Positions 40,007-44,849 of a stretch of DNA of 44,849 nucleotides are shown piece by piece. Made by a program: the position numbers and the translations under genes. The notes under the pieces were generated by a model, which saw only the letters and a list, made by a program, of their open reading frames with translations, had not been told where the DNA came from and made no database searches. The stretch comes from Veillonellaceae bacterium (GTDB lineage: Bacteria; Bacillota; Negativicutes; Veillonellales; Negativicoccaceae). The number at the start of each line of letters is the position of its first letter. Position 1 is the first letter of the stretch. The DNA lies in contig JALELM010000015.1 of the NCBI GenBank assembly GCA_022771805.1, positions 1-44,849 on the forward strand. The letters run 5' to 3'.

Positions 40007-40026
40007 ATCGCAAGATTTGACTTTTT
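39997..40026 (-). terminator. Terminator after hemW
   Basis: Perfect 13-base arms (39997-40009 and 40014-40026) with a four-base loop, ending in five T on the minus strand, 11 bases after the hemW stop. It overlaps the hrcA -35 box. Confidence 0.88.
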
Positions 40027-40037
40027 GTCAGCATGAA

Positions 40038-41183
40038 TCAGTTCGCATGCGTCAGCATGAATTCCGCCATTACCGGATTGGCCAACGCAGCCCCTTTGGC
40101 GGTCAAAGCGACACCTTGCGCCGTCCGCCGCAGCAATCTCCGCTCCAGCAACGACCGGCAGACGGAACCGTACATACTCTCAAATTCTTTGCCGAAACGC
40201 CGCTTGAAATCCGCCGTGCAGATGCCTTCCCGCAAGCGCAAATGCAGGAAACAATACTCCTCCATACACACTTCCGGACTCAATACTTCGCACTCCACCG
40301 GCCGGTAATCACCGGCTTCGGCGTGTTGCACATACCGCCGCCAATCCGCTGCGTGTGTCGTGCGCAGCCCGTTGCGGCAACCGACCGCGCCGGCACCGAA
40401 GCCGTAGTAAGGCGCGCCCCGCCAATACTTCGTATTATGCACCGCGGCATGCCCCGGTCGGCAAAAATTCGACAACTCATACCTCTGAAAACCGTAATTC
40501 GCCGTAATTCGATTCATGGCTCGGTACATTTGCCACTCTTCCGTTTCCGTCGGCATATGCAATTGCCCCCGCGCCGCCAGTGCACCGAAATGAGTTCCCT
40601 CGTCAACGGATAAACCGTACACGGAAATGTGTTGCACTGGCAGATGTACCGCCGTCAACAGACTCTTTTCAAAATCACGCACCGTTTGACCCGGCAGGCC
40701 GTACATCAAATCCAAGCTCAACGAACGAAAGCCGCTCCGTCCCGCCAAGCGCAATACTTTCTTTGCTTCCGCCGCGGAATGCGTGCGACCGAGCCGCTGC
40801 AACAAATGATCCTGAAAGGCCTGCACGCCGATGCTCAACCGGTTGATTCCGGCTTCCCGAAATGCCTGCAGATCCGCCGCTTCCTGCGCCGTCGGATTCA
40901 TTTCCAGCGTGATCTCGCTTGCCGGCAGCAGCGTAAATGCAGCCCGACACTCCGCCAGCAGGCACTCGATCCGCTCCGCCCCGAGCAACGAGGGCGTGCC
41001 GCCGCCGAAGTAAATGCTGTCGATCGGCGGCCGGCCGTCCCGCTCTCCCGCCTGCCGGATTTCTCCGGCCAGCTCGCGGACATAGGCATCGTAGCTTGCC
41101 GGACGGACGACTTCCGAATAAAAGCTGCAATAGTGGCAATGCGTCGCACAAAACGGGATATGCATGTACACTCCTGCCGGCAT
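40038..41183 (-). CDS. hemW: Radical SAM heme chaperone HemW
   Basis: 381-residue protein of the HemW/HemN-like family, formerly annotated as an oxygen-independent coproporphyrinogen oxidase. The cluster motif reads H-I-P-F-C-A-T-H-C-H-Y-C-S-F, giving the three SAM-cluster cysteines plus the HemW-type C-x-F variant ending. I-Y-F-G-G-G-T-P-S and E-M-N-P-T (in the position of family ENP) follow, and a HemN C-terminal domain ends the chain. It starts directly after the lepA stop with GGAGG, the common lepA-hemW order before hrcA. Confidence 0.94.
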   Translation of the reverse strand: MPAGVYMHIPFCATHCHYCSFYSEVVRPASYDAYVRELAGEIRQAGERDGRPPIDSIYFGGGTPSLLGAERIECLLAECRAAFTLLPASEITLEMNPTAQEAADLQAFREAGINRLSIGVQAFQDHLLQRLGRTHSAAEAKKVLRLAGRSGFRSLSLDLMYGLPGQTVRDFEKSLLTAVHLPVQHISVYGLSVDEGTHFGALAARGQLHMPTETEEWQMYRAMNRITANYGFQRYELSNFCRPGHAAVHNTKYWRGAPYYGFGAGAVGCRNGLRTTHAADWRRYVQHAEAGDYRPVECEVLSPEVCMEEYCFLHLRLREGICTADFKRRFGKEFESMYGSVCRSLLERRLLRRTAQGVALTAKGAALANPVMAEFMLTHAN

Positions 41184-42980
41184 TCAGTCCTCCTTCAGGA
41201 TCGCCATAAACGCTTCCTGCGGAATTTCCACGCTGCCGACCTGTTTCATGCGCTTCTTGCCTTCTTTTTGCTTTTCGAGCAGTTTCCGCTTCCGCGTAAT
41301 ATCGCCGCCGTAGCACTTGGCAAGGACGTCCTTACGCATGGCCTTTACCGTTTCCCGCGCTACGATTTTATTGCCGATCGCCGCTTGAATCGGGATCTCA
41401 AACATCTGGCGAGGAATAATATCTTTCAATTTCAAGGCCAATGCCCGACCCCGGGAAGCGGCGTTGCTTCGGTGGACGATCACGCTCAAGGCATCGACCG
41501 GATCGCCGTTCAGAAGAATATCCAGCTTGACCATATCCGTGGGTCGGTAACCGATCAGTTCATAGTCCAGTGAAGCATAGCCCTTCGTATTCGACTTTAG
41601 TTTATCGAAGAAATCGTAAATGATTTCATTCAGCGGCAGGTAGTATTCCAACGCCACCCGCGTTTCGTCGATATACGTCATCGTGTGGTATTCGCCGCGC
41701 CGCTCCTGTGCCAGCTCCATCACGGTGCCGACCAAGTCGGAGGGCAACATGACCGTCGCCTTCACAAACGGTTCCTCGATGCGTTCGATCGTCGTCGGAT
41801 CCGGCAGCTTCGCCGGGTTCTCGACGGAGGTCATGGTGCCGTCCGTCGTATATACATGGTAAATAACCGAGGGTGCCGTCGTAATCAGCTGCAACTGGTA
41901 TTCCCGTTCCAGCCGCTCCTGCACCACGTCCATATGCAACAGCCCGAGAAAACCGCAACGGAAACCGAAGCCGAGCGCCAACGATGTCTCCGCTTCGTAG
42001 ACCAAGGCGGCATCGTTTAGGTGCAGCTTGTCCAATGCATCGCGTAAGCTGCCGTAATCATTGGGATCGATCGGATACAGCCCGCAATATACCATCGGTG
42101 TGGCTTTACGGTAGCCGGGCAACGGCTCGCTCGCCCCGTTGGCGACGGTTGTAATCGTATCGCCGACCGTGCAGTCATGGACATTTTTGATCGCGGCCGC
42201 CAGATAGCCGACCGTGCCGCAGGTAAGCGCATCCGTCACCGTCATTTGCGGCGCAAAGTAGCCGACTTCCGTCACCTCGAACGTTTTCCCGCTCGCCATC
42301 ATCCGAATCTCATCGCCGGTACGCAGCTCGCCCTCGTGAATGCGCACATAGGCAATGATGCCTTTATATGCATCGAAATGGGAGTCGTATACCAACGCTT
42401 TCAGCGGCTTCTCGCCATCATCCGCAGGCGGCGGAATCTTTTGCACGATCGCCTCCAGGACATCCGGCACACCCAGACCGGTCTTGGCTGAAATCAGCGG
42501 CGCATCCGATGTATCGAGGCCGATGACATTTTCAATTTCATGTTTGACCATGTCGGGATCGGCGCTCGGCAAGTCCACTTTATTGATCACCGGAATAATT
42601 TCCAGGTCATGATCCAAGGCCAGGTACACATTGGCCAGCGTCTGCGCTTCCACGCCCTGCGTGGCATCGACTACCAACAGCACGCCCTCACAAGCCGACA
42701 GACTGCGCGAAACTTCATAATTGAAGTCCACATGACCGGGAGTATCGATCAGGTGCAGCATGTATTCCTCGCCGTCCCGAGCCCGGTAACGCAGGCGTAC
42801 GGACTGGGATTTGATGGTAATCCCCCGCTCTTTTTCCAACTCCATGCTGTCCAACACCTGCGCCTGCATCTCACGCTGTGACAACGCCCCGGTCATCTCA
42901 ATCAGGCGATCGGCCAATGTCGATTTGCCGTGGTCAATATGGGCAATAATCGAAAAATTACGAATGTGTTCCGTCGACAC
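41184..42980 (-). CDS. lepA: Elongation factor 4 (LepA)
   Basis: Ribosomal back-translocase GTPase. The 598-residue protein has G1 [10 protein letters not shown]3 D-T-P-G-H-V-D-F and G4 N-K-V-D-L, then EF-G-like domains and the LepA-specific C-terminal domain. The start is judged to be GTG 42980, because GGAGAGG lies six bases before it and the product begins close to [11 protein letters not shown]. An ATG at 42995 has its only purine-rich site directly abutting. The gene overlaps the mnmA end by 23 bases. Confidence 0.96.
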   Translation of the reverse strand: MSTEHIRNFSIIAHIDHGKSTLADRLIEMTGALSQREMQAQVLDSMELEKERGITIKSQSVRLRYRARDGEEYMLHLIDTPGHVDFNYEVSRSLSACEGVLLVVDATQGVEAQTLANVYLALDHDLEIIPVINKVDLPSADPDMVKHEIENVIGLDTSDAPLISAKTGLGVPDVLEAIVQKIPPPADDGEKPLKALVYDSHFDAYKGIIAYVRIHEGELRTGDEIRMMASGKTFEVTEVGYFAPQMTVTDALTCGTVGYLAAAIKNVHDCTVGDTITTVANGASEPLPGYRKATPMVYCGLYPIDPNDYGSLRDALDKLHLNDAALVYEAETSLALGFGFRCGFLGLLHMDVVQERLEREYQLQLITTAPSVIYHVYTTDGTMTSVENPAKLPDPTTIERIEEPFVKATVMLPSDLVGTVMELAQERRGEYHTMTYIDETRVALEYYLPLNEIIYDFFDKLKSNTKGYASLDYELIGYRPTDMVKLDILLNGDPVDALSVIVHRSNAASRGRALALKLKDIIPRQMFEIPIQAAIGNKIVARETVKAMRKDVLAKCYGGDITRKRKLLEKQKEGKKRMKQVGSVEIPQEAFMAILKED

Positions 42981-44061
42981 GTTCTTCCTCTCCATCCTTT
43001 ATATAAATAATAGCGCCACCCAGGACGCGATCTCCCTCATACAACACCAGCGACTGTCCCGGCGTAAGTGCCCGTTGCGGCTCGTCAAAGACGACGCGGA
43101 TCCCCCGTTCGCCGTCCGGGTATACCGTACAAGCTGCCGGCTTGGCCGCATAGCGGATTTTCCCTTCCGCCCGCCGCGGCTCCCGCAGTGCTTCCGTTTC
43201 CGTGAACGAGGCCGCCAAACCGCAGACCTCGCGCCGGAACAACTCTTCATTCGTCCCGACGATCAAGCGGTTGTTGGCGGAATCCAACCGCACCACATAG
43301 AGTGGTGCAGCGGCGGCAATTCCCAGCCCTTTGCGCTGCCCGATCGTATACGCCGGCAGACCGCGATGACGACCGAGTACCTCGCCCGATGTCGTAACGA
43401 TTTCGCCCGGAATCATCGTCTGCGGTATATATCGCTCTAAAAATGCGATGTAGTCATTGTCGGGGATAAAGCAAATATCCATGCTTTCGGGTTTATTGTA
43501 TACCGGCAGCCCCAGCTCTTTGGCCAAGGCGCGCGTATCCTCCTTATGCAGGTCACCGAGCGGAAACAGCACATGCGGCAAGGTTCGCTGTGTCAAATGA
43601 TAGAGCACATACGACTGATCCTTGCGGGTATCCGCTCCTTTCCGCAGCTCATACAGTCCGCGTTCGGGATTATATTGCACGCGGGCATAGTGCCCGGTCG
43701 CCAGAAAATCGGCACCGAGCGCTCTCGCTTCTTCGTACATGGCGCCGAATTTGATCTGTTCATTGCACATCACGCAGGGATTCGGTGTAATGCCGGCAGC
43801 ATAGGCTTCCAGAAAATAAGTCACGATTTGTTTCTGAAATACATCCCGAAAATCCAGGACATAGTGCGGTATATTCAAATGATCGGCCACCCGCTTGGCA
43901 TCGCCGATCATGGAAGTGCTCGTCTCCCGAGTCGCGGCCGTAGCGTCAAATAAAAGCATCGTCACACCGATTACTTCATATCCTTCCGCCAGCATGCGTG
44001 CCGCCACCAGCGAGCTGTCCACACCGCCGCTCATGGCTACCGCTACACGCTTCTTTGTCAT
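42958..44061 (-). CDS. mnmA: tRNA-specific 2-thiouridylase MnmA
   Basis: Thiolates U34 of Lys, Glu and Gln tRNAs. The 367-residue protein has the PP-loop A-M-S-G-G-V-D-S-S, the catalytic Cys in N-P-C-V-M-C-N and the second Cys in D-I-C-F-I-P. The last 15 or so residues (after G-A-I-I-Y-I-K) extend past the usual end and overlap lepA. It diverges from lgt across a 115-base gap. Confidence 0.97.
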   Translation of the reverse strand: MTKKRVAVAMSGGVDSSLVAARMLAEGYEVIGVTMLLFDATAATRETSTSMIGDAKRVADHLNIPHYVLDFRDVFQKQIVTYFLEAYAAGITPNPCVMCNEQIKFGAMYEEARALGADFLATGHYARVQYNPERGLYELRKGADTRKDQSYVLYHLTQRTLPHVLFPLGDLHKEDTRALAKELGLPVYNKPESMDICFIPDNDYIAFLERYIPQTMIPGEIVTTSGEVLGRHRGLPAYTIGQRKGLGIAAAAPLYVVRLDSANNRLIVGTNEELFRREVCGLAASFTETEALREPRRAEGKIRYAAKPAACTVYPDGERGIRVVFDEPQRALTPGQSLVLYEGDRVLGGAIIYIKDGEEERVDGTHS

Positions 44062-44087
44062 GCAGACTCCCCCTTTGCGTAATTATT

Positions 44088-44096
44088 ATTATAACA
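44088..44096 (-). promoter_or_regulatory. Extended -10 promoter for mnmA
   Basis: TGTTATAAT on the minus strand, 26 bases before the mnmA start, with no good -35 box. Confidence 0.6.
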
Positions 44097-44119
44097 TAGA
44101 GAGGACTGCGCCCATATGG

Positions 44120-44148
44120 TTACCTCAAGGTAAAAAATCTTGTATAAT
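44120..44148 (+). promoter_or_regulatory. lgt promoter
   Basis: TTACCT (44120-44125), 17 bases, TATAAT (44143-44148). The -10 is perfect; the -35 matches three of six positions and coincides with one arm of an inverted repeat. Confidence 0.6.
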
Positions 44149-44156
44149 CGAGGTAA
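44120..44156. repeat. Inverted-repeat operator candidate around the lgt promoter
   Basis: TTACCT (44120-44125) forms a two-base-spaced palindrome with AGGTAA at 44128-44133. Extended to TTACCTC, it also forms a seven-base inverted repeat with GAGGTAA at 44150-44156. The three half-sites cover the -35 box and the transcription start. Confidence 0.5.
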
Positions 44157-44176
44157 TGAGCACAAAGGAGATTTGT

Positions 44177-44849
44177 ATGCATCCCTACTTATTTTTTATC
44201 GGCGACTTTCCGATTCGAACCTATGGTTTATTTTTCGCCTTGGGCATTATCAGCGGCGGCATCGTCGCCTACTACTTCACGAAAAAAGACGGCCGTTACC
44301 ACGAATATATTTGGGATTTGACCGTCTATTGCGGATTGGCCGGTATCGTCGGCGGCCGCTTATGGGATGTCTTTTTTTTCGATTGGGATTACTACCGCGA
44401 TCATCTGTTGGAGATTCCCTTCGTTTGGCAAGGCGGCATGGCGATTCAGGGCGGCCTGATTTTCGGTGTCGTCACCGCACTCGTCTATCTGAAAAAACGG
44501 CGGGTGGATATCTTGGCCTTTGCCGATCTGGTTGCACCGGCAATCATCTTGGGACAAAGTGTCGGGCGCATGGCGAATTTGCTGAACGGCGATGCTTTCG
44601 GGCATCCGACCGGCGGCCCGTTCGGGATTCTCTACCCGGTCACCAGCCTTGCGTACCGCACCTACGGCGCGCAACCGCTCTGGCCGGCAGAAGTGTGGGA
44701 AGGTCAGGCGGATGTACTGATTTTTGTCGCTCTGCTGGCTTTTTCTCTGACCAGGCACGCTAAAGGTCAGGTATTTGCACTTTATATTATGCTCTATTCC
44801 CTTGCCCGCTTCTTTTTGGAATTCCTGCGCGGCGACTACGGTACCTTGC
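44177..44849 (+). CDS. lgt: Prolipoprotein diacylglyceryl transferase, 3' end beyond window
   Basis: Membrane enzyme attaching diacylglycerol to the lipobox cysteine of prolipoproteins. The open frame runs 224 codons to the window edge, starting at ATG 44177 with AAAGGAG six bases upstream. Visible are F-P-I-R-T-Y-G-L (11-18), several membrane helices, L-G-Q-S-V-G-R-M-A-N-L-L-N-G-D-A-F-G (125-142) with the family Arg and Asn, and L-A-R-F-F-L-E-F-L-R (209-218). The conserved I-H-G-G of most Lgt proteins reads I-Q-G-G (Gln91). The stop is outside the window. Confidence 0.93.
   Translation, partial: MHPYLFFIGDFPIRTYGLFFALGIISGGIVAYYFTKKDGRYHEYIWDLTVYCGLAGIVGGRLWDVFFFDWDYYRDHLLEIPFVWQGGMAIQGGLIFGVVTALVYLKKRRVDILAFADLVAPAIILGQSVGRMANLLNGDAFGHPTGGPFGILYPVTSLAYRTYGAQPLWPAEVWEGQADVLIFVALLAFSLTRHAKGQVFALYIMLYSLARFFLEFLRGDYGTL

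Noticed and set aside
44140-44763. 207-codon plus-strand frame overlapping lgt
   Set aside because: It is a shifted shadow of lgt; the frame starting at 44177 gives the recognisable Lgt protein.
1-44849. Mobile elements, CRISPR arrays, prophage or defence islands
   Set aside because: No transposase, integrase, direct-repeat array or known defence gene is seen. The gene content and spacing are those of core chromosome.

Overview
The window reads as chromosomal core sequence from a Gram-positive-lineage anaerobe (Bacillota). I infer class Negativicutes (Veillonella/Megasphaera-like) with moderate confidence. The supporting signs are an HrcA/CIRCE-controlled hrcA-grpE-dnaK-dnaJ operon, RNase HIII, the xseA-xseB-ispA-tlyA-nadK-argR-recN cluster familiar from Bacillus and Clostridia, MtaB/MnmM tRNA enzymes, cobamide genes and lactate-racemase-cofactor genes, all at moderately high GC. 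No rRNA, 16S-linked or taxon-specific marker is present, so the genus stays open. Coding is almost all on the minus strand. Only two genes run on plus: a 116-residue orphan at 18368 and lgt at the right edge. Genes are packed with ATGA overlaps and no intergenic gap exceeds about 115 bases. I saw no insertion sequence, phage gene, CRISPR array or rRNA.

Layout, right to left in the main direction of transcription. (1) 44.8-40.0 kb: lgt (plus, cut by the window edge) diverges from mnmA-lepA-hemW, which ends in a perfect hairpin terminator. (2) 40.0-35.3 kb: CIRCE, then hrcA-grpE-dnaK-dnaJ and a terminator. (3) 35.2-30.8 kb: mtaB-HIT-rpsU-yqeY with a second, fully consensus promoter before rpsU; after a terminator comes an unusually long glutamine synthetase. 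(4) 30.7-19.9 kb: a ten-gene run of heterodimeric ABC exporter, SpoU-type rRNA methyltransferase, larB, a half-length larC, rnhC, a YdjC/ChbG deacetylase, a flippase-like membrane protein, an ACT-domain protein, hom and thrB. (5) 19.9-18.75 kb: tRNA-Pro(GGG) with its own promoter inside the end of thrB, then ndk and a PduO-type cobalamin adenosyltransferase. (6) 18.7-10.2 kb: the orphan plus gene, divergent from the cobamide run cobU-cobQ-cbiB-cobS-pduX-cobD-cobC, followed by an Xaa-Pro peptidase and efp. (7) 10.2-0.94 kb: two Asp23/Gls24 proteins, nusB, a TsaD paralog, xseA, xseB, ispA, a divergent PAP2 protein, tlyA, nadK, mnmM, argR, recN and a terminator. (8) Below 0.9 kb: dapB with its own promoter, then the first 23 codons of asd.

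How the genes work together. PduX and CobD would turn threonine (made through Hom and ThrB) into aminopropanol phosphate. CbiB, CobU and CobS would attach it and the nucleotide loop to the cobyric acid made by CobQ, and the PduO-type enzyme would add the adenosyl ligand. Corrin-ring genes and cobT are not here. No single wholly new defence or biosynthetic system is evident. The points most worth a second look are a half-length LarC next to LarB, an Lgt with Gln at the family's essential His, an inverted-repeat operator candidate around the lgt promoter, the uncharacterised orphan gene opposite the cobamide operon, and a glutamine synthetase with a long extra C-terminal helical region behind an attenuator-like hairpin.
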